DNA of 64,000 bases from Paroedura picta. Taxonomy: Eukaryota > Chordata > Lepidosauria > Squamata > Gekkonidae. Below the pieces are notes generated by a model. That model saw nothing but the letters and a program-made list of their open reading frames with translations. It had not been told where the DNA came from and did no database searches. Location of the stretch: the NCBI RefSeq assembly GCF_049243985.1, contig NC_135384.1, positions 12,768,501 through 12,832,500 of the forward strand. Reading direction: 5' to 3'. This document shows positions 21,509-32,158 of this stretch, piece after piece (the stretch's first letter is position 1; every line of letters starts with the position of its first letter). A program made the position numbers and the translations under genes.

Positions 21509-21786
21509 GAAGAAGAAGAAGAAGAGTTGGTTCTTATATGCCACTTTTCCCTACCCGAAGGAGGCTCAAAGCGGCTTACAGTCGCCTTCCCATTCCTCTC
21601 CCCACAACAGGCACCCTGTGGGGTGGGTGAGGCTGAGAGAGCGCTGATATCACTGCTCGGTCAGAACAGTTTTATCAGTGCCGTGGCGAGCCCAAGGTCA
21701 CCCAGCTGGTTGCATGTGGGGGGAGCGCAGAAACGAACCCAGCATGCCAGATTAGAAGTCCACACTCCTAACCACTACACCAAAAG
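21509..21786 (-). mobile_element. tRNA-derived SINE inserted in the unit flank
   Basis: Full-length reverse copy: (GAA)n tail at the low end and B-box (minus strand GGGTTCGTTTCTG) near 21735. It interrupts GAGTGAAAAGGAAAGTTGAAG, which is whole at 20260, 27115 and 34293. AAAAG repeats at both ends as target duplication. Confidence 0.9.
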
Positions 21787-21930
21787 GAAAGTTGAAGTAT
21801 AAATCTTACAGTAAAAAAAAAAATAACTTCCTGAGTGGTGTGGCAGGATTCAAATCATTATGAATACTCAACTATAAGGAATAAAATTAGCACTCTGGAA
21901 TTGGTATTGACTGGTTATGCAATCTAATGA

Positions 21931-22866
21931 TCATATCTTTCTAGAAAAATACCCAAACCTTAAAATCTTTGACATGGCTTTTTTGATCTCCTTGTTTCTC
22001 AAGCTGTAAATCACTGGATTAAAAATAGGTGGAACCAGGGAATAGAGCATTGTAAATATAACATCTAACCATGAAAAACATTTAGAGGTAGGCTTCAGGT
22101 GGGCCACACATGCAGTAAATATAAATATGGAGAAGACAGTGAGGTGGGGGATGCAAGTGGAGAAAGCCTTCTGCCTCCCCTTTGCAGAAGGCAATCTTAA
22201 CACCGTGGTGAATATGTACAGATAGGTTACAATGATATAGACAAAACAGCCCACTGCAAGGACAAATCCAGTTAAAAGAGTAGTCATTTCAATAATATTT
22301 AACTCAGAACAAGACAATTTTGTTAGCTGTGGAATTTCACAAAAAAACTGATTGACAATGTTAGAGCAGAAATGGGTGGCAAAAATCCCAATGGTGTGCA
22401 TTCCTGAATACAGAAAACAAGAAATCCATACACCAGCCATGATTTCAGTGCAGGCCTGCCGATTTATTACCATCTCATACTGTAAAGGATTGCAAATGGC
22501 CACATACCGGTCATACGCCATGACTGTCAGGACACACAAGTCACATGTTATAAAGAACAAAAAACAGAAGACTTGAGCAACACACCCAAAATATGAAATA
22601 TATCTGGTATTCAGGAGAGAATTAATCATGGATTTGGGGAGGATGATAGACACTTGGCCAATGTCCTGCGCAGCCAAGTTCAACAGAAAGAAGTACATGG
22701 GGGTGTGTAGATGATGGTCTAAGACGACTGAAGAGATGATGAGGAGGTTCCCTGTGATGGTTGCCAGGTACAACATCAGAAACACACTGATATGGATAAA
22801 CTGCAGTTCCCGAACCTCTGAGAATTCCAGGAGCAGAAAATGAGACACAGCAGTTCCGTTGAGCAT
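21931..22866 (-). CDS. Olfactory receptor, OR14-like group A1 (311 aa)
   Basis: Intact receptor starting MLNGTAVSHFLLLEFSEV and ending RFGYFSRKI. All family marks are present: N3-G-T, GN at 39-40, LHTPMYFFL, C95, MAYDRYVAIC, three loop cysteines, KAFSTCIPHL, and PPIFNPVIYSLRNKEI. It differs from the gene at 15239 mainly in TM3 (FITCDLCVLTVM) and in loop 2 (HTIGIFATHFCSN). The splice acceptor is about 24 nt before the ATG, and the first exon and promoter are at 24936-25027, giving an intron of about 2.0 kb. Just downstream lies the broken copy 20727-21110. Confidence 0.96.
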   Translation of the reverse strand: MLNGTAVSHFLLLEFSEVRELQFIHISVFLMLYLATITGNLLIISSVVLDHHLHTPMYFFLLNLAAQDIGQVSIILPKSMINSLLNTRYISYFGCVAQVFCFLFFITCDLCVLTVMAYDRYVAICNPLQYEMVINRQACTEIMAGVWISCFLYSGMHTIGIFATHFCSNIVNQFFCEIPQLTKLSCSELNIIEMTTLLTGFVLAVGCFVYIIVTYLYIFTTVLRLPSAKGRQKAFSTCIPHLTVFSIFIFTACVAHLKPTSKCFSWLDVIFTMLYSLVPPIFNPVIYSLRNKEIKKAMSKILRFGYFSRKI

Positions 22867-23099
22867 TTTTCATTACCACATTGTGCAAGCCTTGAAAAAG
22901 GAAAGACAAGCAAACAGTGAGAATTACAATCTGCTATAGTAGTAATTTGAAGAGCTGCAACTGCATTGGATGACAGCGAAAACATTTCCTGTCTCCAGAC
23001 CCGTCTTCAGTGTGAAATCGCAGCTCAGCAAAACTGAAGTCAGAAGTGACACCTGAACCGTATCCTGGTGCACTGGTTTGAGTGATAATTGCAGAAGAA

Positions 23100-23480
23100 T
23101 TGAGGGAGGAATGTATGCTTTGAGACTTGAGGAGATCAGGTTCCTTTGGAGCATTAAAGTAACAGTGTTGTCAACTCTGGAGGTAGAGTCCAGGGAAGGC
23201 AAACATTGTACAGAGGAAGGACATCAGTGGGGTATCATATTAAAAAGTTCACCCTCCATACCAGTAATGTTCTCTGTGGAACTGATCTTTAAACTATGGA
23301 GGCCAGGTGTAACTCTGGGTGATCTTTGGACCCCACCTGGAAGTTGGCTCCCCTACTAACAACACATTTACAACATTTATTTTATTTGCAAATCAACACA
23401 TATAGGGCTGTTCAATGCAAACAAAACATGCCTGTTCTCATTTGGAAGGGGACATATTCTGGAAGCTCAAATTCTTCAAT
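23100..23480. repeat. Intron block shared by OR units
   Basis: From TGTATGCTTTGAGACTTGAG to GGGGACATATTCTGGAAGC. Similar to 54115-54440 and 59600-59920, and in part to 16720-16870 and 35755-35910. Non-coding; carried by duplication. Confidence 0.5.
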
Positions 23481-23712
23481 GCATCTTCAATTAACAACTG
23501 TTAAAAAGGATCAACTCATCACTTTGGTGAACGAACTGATCACTGTGGTAGACAAAGATCAGGAAAACGAAATGTCTTCATTGAATGTGGGTTGCATCCT
23601 CTTGAAAGAAATCCAAAGAGGTACATACATTTCCAAAATAAGTTGTTTTTACAGCATCTATGAACATGAATTGCATTCACAGCATCTATAATCCATGGTA
23701 CAATGTTCATTT

Positions 23713-23957
23713 TGAGAGCCAATGGTGTAGTGGTTAAGAGTGGTGACTTCTACTCTGGAGAACTGAGTTTGATTCCTCACTCCTTCATATGCAGCTAGCG
23801 GGGTGATCTTGGGTCAGTCACAATTCTCTCTGAGCTTTCTCAGCCTCACCTGCCTCACAGGGTGTCTATTGTGGGGACAGGAAGGGTAGGCTGTTATAAG
23901 CCACTTTGAGACACCTTTGGGTAGTAAATATGTGAGGTATAGAATCAGCTCATTTTC
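23713..23957 (+). mobile_element. tRNA-derived SINE, type 2
   Basis: GAGCCAATGGTGTAGTGGTT (A box), GAGTTTGATTCCTCAC (B box), body to CCACTTTGAGACACC. A head-truncated copy at 54536-54745 is its counterpart in the A2 unit. Confidence 0.82.
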
Positions 23958-24076
23958 TATATTTACTTTATCCCATAAATAAAGTCTTATGATTGCCCAT
24001 CTGTTCAAATCCAAAGATATATCAACAATCATCTTGTTAACATTTAATATAACCATATGCTTAATATCACTAGGAA

Positions 24077-24350
24077 TCACTATCCCAAGAATTACATCTG
24101 GCCACTATTGCAAGGAAAGACAGTTTCAGGAGAGGACAAGAGAATCATATGGAATATAGGTCTACCATTAGCTATTATCCATGATTTCTGGGGCTGTGAT
24201 ACTCTGTATTCTTGTTGCTTGGGGGCAAGATTGGAAGGGCTTCTGGGGTTCTATTTCTGCAGGTGGACCTCCTGAAGTAATTTGGGTTTTGAACACATAC
24301 TGACAGCGAGTGTTGGACTGGATGGGTCGTTGGCCTGATCCAACATAGAC
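24077..24350 (+). mobile_element. CR1-like LINE 3' end
   Basis: Ends AGTGTTGGACTGGATGGGTC followed by GTTGGCCTGATCCAACATAG. The same sequence is at 54858-55152 and 63727-64000, in each case inside the OR intron, so the insertion predates the split of groups A1 and A2. The CR1 assignment is from the 3' motif only. Confidence 0.6.
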
Positions 24351-24935
24351 TGATGAGGAGTGCTTCCAGTAGAAGCATGAATAAATCTTTGTTGTTCTTA
24401 AAGGTGCTACTGGACTGATTTTACTCAATAATATATTGTCTCCCAACAGAGATTTGTTCAGTCAATCAAATAACCAGACAAAGACCAAAATAATTTTCAA
24501 TTCCAGGCAGTTATGCATCAAGTCATGAATATTATGTTTCTGCCTGATAGCACAGGTCAGAGTTTCCAAGTGATAAAGCTCCTTCTGCATGTTTGACATG
24601 ATCCAGAGCAGAAGCCAAGGTCACCAGAACTGAGGAAAACCGAACAAGCAATTATGACTTTGAAAGTAGTTCCCAACCTGTGAGTTCTCCTTCCTGGACA
24701 TCTACCCTAATATTCCCCATTTACATTTTTTTTAATCTGTGATCCTTTTTTGACATGCCACAAATATGAGAAAACTGAAAAAATTATATTTTTGGCAAGT
24801 GCCTTTTCATGAATCCCATTGCAGAGAGGATGAGAATCAATAGTCTGAGAGGCAAAGTAAGACAACCAAAAAGAATAAGGGAGAAGAGGGGAGGCAGAAC
24901 CTGCTCAGGAGAACTGTAGAGTAGACCTTAACATC

Positions 24936-25027
24936 ACTTACCATGTTTCTTCACCTTGTCTTTAGCTTTCCGGTGCAGGGTTCTTTGTGCCTCTCTGAAG
25001 ACCCCTCATTCCATCCTTTTCTTTATA
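24936..25027 (-). promoter_or_regulatory. Promoter and non-coding first exon for the OR at 21931
   Basis: TATAAA at 25027-25022 and donor GTAAGT at 24941-24936, spacing 85 bp. Confidence 0.78.
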
Positions 25028-25495
25028 AACTAGCCATTAAGATGCCGACAGCACTGTGTCAAAAACATATCCCCAAGCTCTGCAGCAGAATCCTCCAAGT
25101 ATTTGCTCTCCTGACTACAGCACAACAAAAGTGAAAAAGTGCCCTCCCCCCCAAAAAAGTTTACTGTCCTTATGTTACTTATTTCACAGATTCTCTAAAG
25201 AAACTCAAACGCGTAATTTGCAAAGTCCGGATCACTGGATGAGCATGAGAAAAGGAGGGCATCTGATGTCAGATATGCCTACAGTTGCCACTTCCAGCTT
25301 ATGCTGGTGAGGAATCCCCATAGCCTAATTCTTAGGGGGATTAATATGCCTGTGTTAGATGGAGACACTAGATGTGTACACACAATGTAATTATGTGTAG
25401 GGTAAATACAGGGCAAATGCAGGTACAGAGTTTTATCCCATCTCTGTAGCATCTGCTAGCTCTCACCCGGCACAATTGGTTAGGGCACGGGTAGT

Positions 25496-25621
25496 CAACC
25501 TGTGGTCCTCCAGATGTTCATGGATTACAATTCCCATGAACCTCTGCAAGCAAATGCTGGCAGGGACTCATGGGAATTGTAGTCCATGGACTTCTGGAGG
25601 ACCACAGGTTGACTACCCCTA
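25496..25621. mobile_element. Palindromic hAT MITE with perfect TSD
   Basis: CACGGGTAGTCAACCTGTGG to the reverse-complement end CTACCCCTA. Flanked by GGTTAGGG at 25488-25495 and 25622-25629. The equivalent sites at 18100 and 37380 are empty. Confidence 0.9.
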
Positions 25622-25753
25622 GGTTAGGGTACTTCGGACTCTTACCACCCATGAGGAAGAGGACCATAATAATAAGCAATTGGATTTGAGATGCAAGGTA
25701 TTGGCAAGCTTCTTTGTGGATAAAGTCTTATTACTTCACTGTGACCTTTCTGC

Positions 25754-26025
25754 CATGATTGATTGATTGATTGATTGATTGATTATTTTATTTACAGCCC
25801 ACCACTCCCACATAGTGGCAGGAAACAACAAGAGCATCCAAAAATTAAATCCCCCTAGACCATGATACCCAGTAAAATCCAATAAAAACCCACCCTTGAT
25901 GGTGAAAAATACCCTCCCCCAACTCCACAGGTTCCATTGCAATCCCTCAGTGGGTGTATCAGGAGGGGTAGCCCAATGACCTGGCTGGCTCAGGAGGGGC
26001 CTAGATCTTACTGTAAATGAAGCAG
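25754..26025 (-). mobile_element. L2-type LINE 3' tail
   Basis: (GATT)n tail at the low end, then the body as at 18222, ending near AGGGGCCTAGATCTTAC. Same insertion as in the other A1 units, copied by duplication. Confidence 0.75.
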
Positions 26026-26029
26026 AGCC

Positions 26030-27045
26030 ATTCTTTACTGTCAAGAATTCTTCAGGATCGGTTAGAACTCAAACTTCTACTGTTGGGTGCAGCAGCTATT
26101 TCACTCCAATTCACCCAGTTCTCTAAAATGCCATGAAAGGCTTAATGCCTGTTCATGTAAAACAGTCTCTTCCCCACATAGGTTCTGGACACATAGTTCC
26201 CATTTTCCACAGTATAACCTTTTGGACACCTTCCTTTTCACCAGCAGATACAGCCCTTTAACTGCCAAAAGCACTAGATCGAGCTGATGTTCTGCAAACA
26301 TTAAATTTCAATATGCTTGTTAAATCCTCACTCTGTTATCCAGCTTAGTTCTCTTTGGAAGAGCACAAGAAACTTAAGCCATTTTGTATTATTTTGTTTA
26401 TTTTCAAAGTACGTATACAACACAAATGGAAGCCAAGAAGAAGCATTCATATAGGGAAACCGTTCTCTTATCGCTTATCAGAGAAAGCGACACTGTATCC
26501 CAATATTATCGTCCAATACAGAGTGGTGTCTGCTTTTCTCTTTATCTCTTCCAAAATCTAAAATGGAAAACGTGATTCCTTTTGACCACCAAAAACAGTA
26601 TGCTGAGATCATGTGTCCTGCCTGGACTAACCATATATTGGGTTGGGGGTTAGAGTAAGAAGGGGAATTGGGTGGCATGAAGTAAAAAGAATCAAAAACA
26701 ATTACAACTCATCTTTTAGATATGAACAGTCGTTTTAGAACTTCACTACTCTTTTTCTTTTAGGCTCTTCCTCCAAATAGCCTTCTTCCAGCTTAAAGAA
26801 GAGAACCAGAGTAGTATAGAGGTTAAAAGTGGTGTGTGGTATCATAGCTAAGGTCAGTGGGATGTAATCTGGGGAATGGGCTTTGATTCTCCACTCCTCC
26901 CCATGAATCCTGCTGAATAGCCTTGGGCTATTTAAAATTTTCTCAGCATTCTCTCAACCCCACCTGCCCCACAAGGTACCCAATGTGAGGAGAGAAAGGG
27001 AACATGAGAAAAGGCGGTTATAACTATTCCTCTACTTCTTAGAAT
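26030..27045 (-). repeat. Shared 3'-flank module (copy 2) plus type-2 SINE
   Basis: 26030-26690 matches 19170-19830; 26801-27043 is the type-2 SINE. Both lie in the normal position in front of the 3' end of the OR at 27269. Confidence 0.6.
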
Positions 27046-27268
27046 TTTTCCTGCAGTGTAAGTTACTCTTTCTCCAATGGGATACCCACTTAAGTCAGAG
27101 GAAGGCTTCTAACTTGAGTGAAAAGGAAAGTTGAAGTATAAATCTTACAGTAAAAAAAAACTAACTTCCTTAGTGGTGTGGCAGGATTCAGATCATTATG
27201 AATCCTCCACTATAAAGAATAATATTAGCACTCTGGAATGGGTATTGACTGGCTATGCAATCTAATGA

Positions 27269-28204
27269 TCATATCTTTCTAGAAAAATACCTAAAGCTTA
27301 GAATCTTTGACATGGCTTTTTTGATCTCCTTGTTTCTCATACTATAAATCACTGGGTTCAACATAGGTGGAACCAGGGAATAAAGCATTGTAAATATCAT
27401 ATCTAACCAAGAAAAACTCTTAGAGGTAGGCTTCAGGTGGGCAACGCATCCAGTAAACATAAATGTGGAGCAGACAATGAGGTGGGGGACGCAAGTGGAG
27501 AAAGCCTTCAGCCTCCCCTTTGCAGAAGGCAATCTGAACACCGTGGTGAAAATGTACAGATAGGTTACAATGATATAGACAAAACAGCCCAGCCCAAGGA
27601 CAACTCCAGTTCCAAGAGTAACCATTTCAATAATATTTAAATCAGAACAAGACAATTTTATTAGCTGTGGAATTTCACAAAAAAATTGATTGACAATGTT
27701 AGAGCAGAAATGGTTGGTGAAAGTCCCAATGGTATGCATCCCTGCATACAGAAAACAAGCAGTCCATACACCAGCCATGATTTCAGTGCAGGCCTGCCGA
27801 TTTATTACCATCTCGTACTGTAATGGATTGCAAATGGCCACATACCGGTCATACGCCATGACTGTCAGGACGCACAAATCCGATGTTAGAAAGAACAATA
27901 AACAGAAGACTTGAGCAACACACCCAAAATATGAAATATATCTGGTATTCAGGAGAGAATTAATCATGGATTTGGGGAGGGTGATAGACACTTGGCCAAT
28001 GTCTTGCACAGCCAAGTTCATCAGAAAGAAGTACATGGGGGTGTGCAGGTGATGGTCTAAGAGGACTGAAGAGATGATAAGGAGGTTTCCTGTGATCGTT
28101 GCCAAGTACAACATCAGAAACACTATGATGTGGAGAAACTGTAGTTCCCGAACCTCTGAGAATTCCAGGAGCAGAAAATGAGACACAGCAGTTCCGTTGA
28201 GCAT
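27269..28204 (-). CDS. Olfactory receptor, OR14-like group A1 (311 aa)
   Basis: Intact receptor, MLNGTAVSHF to RYFSRKI. Family marks are complete: GN at 39-40, LHTPMYFFL, MAYDRYVAIC, FFCEIPQLIKLSC, KAFSTCVPHL and PPMLNPVIYSMRNKEI. TM5 reads GTGVVLGLGCFVYIIVTY, which links it to the gene at 34364 and the broken copy at 20727, and separates it from 15239/21931 (LLTGFVLALGCF). Acceptor TATTTCAAG about 24 nt before the ATG; promoter and first exon at 29481-29572, so the intron is only about 1.25 kb. This intron carries a second acceptor-like copy and a BovB piece (see 28467-28682). Confidence 0.96.
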   Translation of the reverse strand: MLNGTAVSHFLLLEFSEVRELQFLHIIVFLMLYLATITGNLLIISSVLLDHHLHTPMYFFLMNLAVQDIGQVSITLPKSMINSLLNTRYISYFGCVAQVFCLLFFLTSDLCVLTVMAYDRYVAICNPLQYEMVINRQACTEIMAGVWTACFLYAGMHTIGTFTNHFCSNIVNQFFCEIPQLIKLSCSDLNIIEMVTLGTGVVLGLGCFVYIIVTYLYIFTTVFRLPSAKGRLKAFSTCVPHLIVCSTFMFTGCVAHLKPTSKSFSWLDMIFTMLYSLVPPMLNPVIYSMRNKEIKKAMSKILSFRYFSRKI

Positions 28205-28466
28205 TTTTCATTACCATGTTGTGTAAGCCTTGAAATAGGAAAGACAAGCAAACTGTAAGAATTAAAATCTGCTATAGTAGCAATTTTAAGAGTTGCAACT
28301 GCATTGGATGACAGTGAAAACATTTCTAGTCTCCAGACCCGTCTTCAGTGTGAAATGGCAGCTAAGCAAAACTGAAGTCAAAAGTGACGCCTGAATCACT
28401 GAAACCGTATCCTGGTGCATTTGTTTGAGTGATAATTGCAGAAGAATTGTGGGAGGGATGTATGCT

Positions 28467-28520
28467 TTAAAAAGGAAAGGCAAGCAAACAGTAAGAATTA
28501 CAGGCATATAACTCTCTGCA
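28467..28520 (-). repeat. Duplicated OR acceptor-region piece
   Basis: AAAAAGGAAAGGCAAGCAAA and the following GTAAGAATTACAGGCATATAA repeat the sequence found at 16194-16245, next to the acceptor of the OR at 15239. Here it lies 260 bp upstream of the true acceptor. Confidence 0.6.
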
Positions 28521-28682
28521 CTGAAAATGAAAGTCAAATACTTTGGCCACATCATTATAAGAAAGGACTCCCTGGATAAGAGCCTAATGCTGGTAGCGAA
28601 TGAGGGAAAAAGAAGAAGGGGACGACAGAGAATGAGGTGGCTGGATTTAGTCACTGAAGCAGTTGATGCAATTTTAAATGGA
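28521..28682 (+). mobile_element. BovB (RTE) LINE, C-terminal fragment
   Basis: Encodes a decayed MKVKYFGHIIIRKDSLDKSL and RRRGRQRMRWLDLVTEAVDA, matching the C-terminal end of BovB as in 63438-63600. Truncated on both sides. Confidence 0.85.
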
Positions 28683-28737
28683 GTGTTGGACTGTATGGGC
28701 CGTTGGGCTGATCCAACATAGACTCAGTAATATATTC

Positions 28738-28968
28738 AAATGAGTAGCCGTGTTGTTCTGAAGTAGCACAATAAAATCAGAGTCCAGTGGCATCTTTAAG
28801 ATCAACAAAGATTTATTCAAGGCATGAGCTTTCGAGTGCAAGGACTCTTTGTCAGACGATGTCAGATGAATTCTGATGAAGAGTACTTGCACTCGAAAGC
28901 TCAAGCCGTGAATAAATCTTTGATGGTCTTAAAGGTGCTACTTGACTCTCATTTTATTCAGTAATATA
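28738..28968. mobile_element. Long foldback element (terminal inverted repeats)
   Basis: The left arm (AAAATCAGAGTCCAGTGGC, ATCTTTAAGATCAACAAAG, GAGCTTTCGAGTGCAAG) is repeated in inverted form at the right (CTTGCACTCGAAAGCTC, CTTTGATGGTCTTAAAG, GACTCTCATTTTATTC). The arms are about 100 bp with a short loop. No ORF. Similar pieces lie at 16895 and 24362. Confidence 0.75.
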
Positions 28969-29480
28969 TTGTCTCCCAATGGCATTTACAGAGATTTGTT
29001 AAGTCAATCAAATAACCAGACAAAGACCAAAATAATGTTCAATTCCAGACAGTTATGCATCAAGTTATGAATATTATGATTCTGCCTGATAGGACAGGTC
29101 AAAGTTTCCAAGCGATAAAGCTTCTTCTGCATGTGTGACATGATCGTGATCCAGAGCAGAAGCCAAGTTCACCAGAACTGAGGAAAACCGAACAAACAAT
29201 TATGACTTTGAAAGTAGTTCTCAACCTGTGAGTTCTGTTTCCTGGACATCTACCCTAATATTCCCCATTTCCATTTTTAAAATCTGTGATCTTCTTTGAT
29301 ATGCCACGAATATGAGAATACTGAAAAAATTAGATTTTTGGCAAGTGCCTTTTCATGAATCCCATTACAGAGAGGATGAGAAACAATAGTCTGAGAGGCA
29401 AAGGAGGACTTCCAAAAGAATAAGGGAGAAGAGGGGAGGCAGAACCTGCTCAGGAGAACTGTAGAGTAGACCTTAACATC

Positions 29481-29572
29481 ACTTACCATGTTTCTTTACC
29501 TTGTCTTCAGTTTTCAGGTGCAGGGTTCCTTGTGCTACTCTGAACATTCCTCATTTCATCCTTTTGTTTATA
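29481..29572 (-). promoter_or_regulatory. Promoter and non-coding first exon for the OR at 27269
   Basis: TATAAA at 29572-29567 and donor GTAAGT at 29486-29481, spacing 85 bp. Confidence 0.77.
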
Positions 29573-30023
29573 AACTAGCCATTAAGATGCTGACAGCACT
29601 GTGGAAAAACATATCCCCAAGCTCTGCAGCAAGTATTTGCTCTCCTGAGTATTGCACAACACAACCGAAAAGTGCCGTCCACCCCCCAAAAAGTTTACTG
29701 TCCTTCTAATATTACTTCTTTTGCAGATTCTCTAATGAAATTCAAACACGTCATTTGCAAAGTCAGGATCACTGGATATGTATGAGAACTGGAGTGCATC
29801 GGATGTCAGATATGCCTACAATTGCCACTTCCAGCTTAGGCTTTTCAAGGAATCCCCATAGTCTAATACTTAGGAAGATTAATATGCCTGTGTTAGATGG
29901 AGTTACTAAATGTGTACACCTGACGTAATTATGTGTAGGGTAAATACAGGGCAAATGCAGGTACAAAGTTTGATCCCATCTCTATAACAACTGCTAGCTC
30001 TCACCCGGCACAATTGGTTAGGG

Positions 30024-30119
30024 CAGGGGTAGTCAACCTGTGGTCCTTCAGATGGACTACAATTCTCATGTGAATTGTAATCCATGAACATCTTGAGGAC
30101 CACAGGTTGTCTACCCCTG
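30024..30119. mobile_element. hAT MITE, internally shortened, perfect TSD
   Basis: CAGGGGTAGTCAACCTGTGG to CTACCCCTG with about 40 bp of the centre lost. Flanked by GGTTAGGG (30016-30023 and 30120-30127), the same target as the copy at 25496, so the two are one insertion event copied by duplication. Confidence 0.88.
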
Positions 30120-30244
30120 GGTTAGGGTACTTCGGACTCTTACCACCCATGAGGAAGAGGAGCAAAATAATTAATTGGATTGCAAGGCATTGGCAAGCTT
30201 ATCTGCAGATGAAGTCTTATTGCTTCACCGTTATATTTTTGCCA

Positions 30245-30355
30245 CGATTGATTATTTTACTTATAGCCCACTACTGGCTTGTGGCAGGAAACAACAACAG
30301 CATCCAAAAATAAAATCCCCCTAGACCAGAAACCCGGTAAACCCCAATAAAAGTG
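30245..30355 (-). mobile_element. L2-type LINE 3' tail, short
   Basis: GATTGATTATTTTACTTATAG then AACAACAACAGCATCC and CCCCCTAGACCAG, cut off at about 30355. Confidence 0.7.
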
Positions 30356-30369
30356 CAGAGCTGTAGTCA

Positions 30370-30560
30370 AGAGAGCGTGTGGTGGGACTGCTGCAGAGTT
30401 CCAGGGATTCTGGTGAGGCCCACTGTGGCTGTCTCCCCTTCCCATATGCCTTTTTGCTGACATGTGCTCCAGCATCCAGGAATTGATAAAGATGGACATG
30501 TGTCTGGTTCAGGGATCAGGATAGGCATGAGCTGCAGGCCAGACAATGCAACAGAATGTA
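30370..30560. repeat. Shared inter-unit block
   Basis: Resembles 5560-5750 and 56290-56470 (GGCCCACTGTGGCTGTC, GCTCCAGCATCCAGG, GGCATGAGCTGCAG). Here it runs directly into the broken OR at 30565. Confidence 0.6.
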
Positions 30561-30564
30561 CATT

Positions 30565-30675
30565 GATCGTTGCCAAGTACAACATCAGAAACACACTGAT
30601 GTGGAGAAACTGCAGTTCCCGTACCTCTGAGAATTCCAGGAGCAGAAAATAAGATGTGGCAGTTCTGTTCAACAT
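30565..30675 (-). pseudogene. OR pseudogene, 5' stub only (37 codons)
   Basis: Starts MLNRTATSYFLLLEFSEVRE and continues to LYLATI inside TM1, then homology ends abruptly at about 30565 in the shared inter-unit block. The splice acceptor (CTTTTTCGAG) and about 200 bp of intron upstream are kept. Codons for residues 38-311 are gone. It is a deletion product; it cannot give a receptor. Confidence 0.92.
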
Positions 30676-30889
30676 TTTTCGTCACCAAGTTGTAGAACCC
30701 TCGAAAAAGGAAAGTCAAGCAAACAGAATCACAATCTCCTACGGTTGTAATTTTAAGAGGTGAAACTGTATTGGATGACAGTGACTACATTTCCAGTCTA
30801 CAGACCCATCTTCAGTGTAAAAAAAGAAATGGCAGCTCAGCAAAACTGAAATCCAAAGTGATACCTGAATCATTTTTACAGTATCTTAC

Positions 30890-32158
30890 TGTGGCTGTGC
30901 TCCTTCCTCCAGGAACAGACACAGGGGTGGGAGAAAGATTTCATGTCCCTATCAACTCCCTTATGGAGTTCTACAGGGAGCTATCCTCTTCCTCACACTG
31001 TTCAACGTCTTTATGTGCCCTCTGGCCCAGCTGATCCAGAGTTATGGGTTGGGTTGTCACCAATATGTAGATGACATCCAACTCTATCGCCCAACAGATG
31101 GATGCCCGGACTCCCCCTGGTTACATTTGCCAGATTTTTGGAAGCCATAGCTGGGTAGTTAGAGCAGAGTCACCTGAAGCTCAACCCCTTTAAGATAGAG
31201 GTCCTGTGACTGGGAAGGAAGGTGACAGATCAGGAAGCATGCCTCCCCATGCTGGCAGCGGTGCAACTTAACATCTCATTCTCAGTCAGAAATTTGGGTG
31301 TCATCCTGGATGCCTCGCTTTCAAAAGAGACTCAGGTCACAAAAGTGGTCTGCATGGCATTTTCCACCTGCACCAAGCAATGCTACTAGCATCCTATCTG
31401 TCCTCAGACTGCTTGGCTCCAGTCATCCATGCAAGGGTCACCTCCAAACTGGACTTCTGTAACTCATTCTATGTGGGCCTACAGTTGTCTCTCACCTGGT
31501 ACAGAACGTGGTGGCTAGGGTCCTTACAGAAACATCTCAGAGGACCTATATCCAGCCTGCACAGAGCCCCCTGCATTGGTTTCTGATTGTAGCCCAGATC
31601 AGGTTCAAGGTTTTGGTGCTAACCTTTCAGGCCATTAACAGTGTGGATGGGGACTGCCCATCTTGTTCATATCCATGGGACTGCCCATCTTGTTTATGCC
31701 CCCCACAGGTTGCTTCACTCTATGAGTGCTAATCTGCTGGAGGTCCCTGTCATGAGAGAAGTGCACCTGGCCTTGACCAGGGCCAGCGCCTTCTTGGTCA
31801 TGGCGCCATGCTGGTGGAATGAGCTCCCAAGAGAGCTGAGGTCTCGGATGGAACTTGACTTGTAAAATGGAGCTCTTCTGCCAGGTCTTTGGTTGAGGCT
31901 AGAGCAGTAAGATCTAGGCCCCTCCTGAGCCAGACAGGACATTGGGCTACCCCTCCTGATACACCCCCTGAGGCATCGCAATGGAGCTTATGGAGTTGGG
32001 GAAAAGTATTTTTCACCATAAAGGGTGGCTTTTTATTGAGGTTTACTTGGTTTCACTGTCTAGGGGGATTTTGTTTTGGGATGCTGTTGTTCTTTCCTGC
32101 GACTATGTGGGCGTGGTGGGCTGTAAATAAAATAATCAATCAATCTATCAATCATGGC
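30890..32158 (+). mobile_element. L2-type LINE, RT C-terminal half and 3' end (longest copy)
   Basis: Contains the polymerase motif YVDD at about 31062-31073 (HQYVDDIQLYRP), then VVARVLTETSQRTYIQPAQS, PLHWFLIVAQIRFKVLVLTF and the end MAPCWWNELPRELRS. The 3'UTR and an (AATC)n tail follow. It has several stops and frame changes. In the other units only the 3' end of this insertion survives, and in the opposite orientation. Confidence 0.85.
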
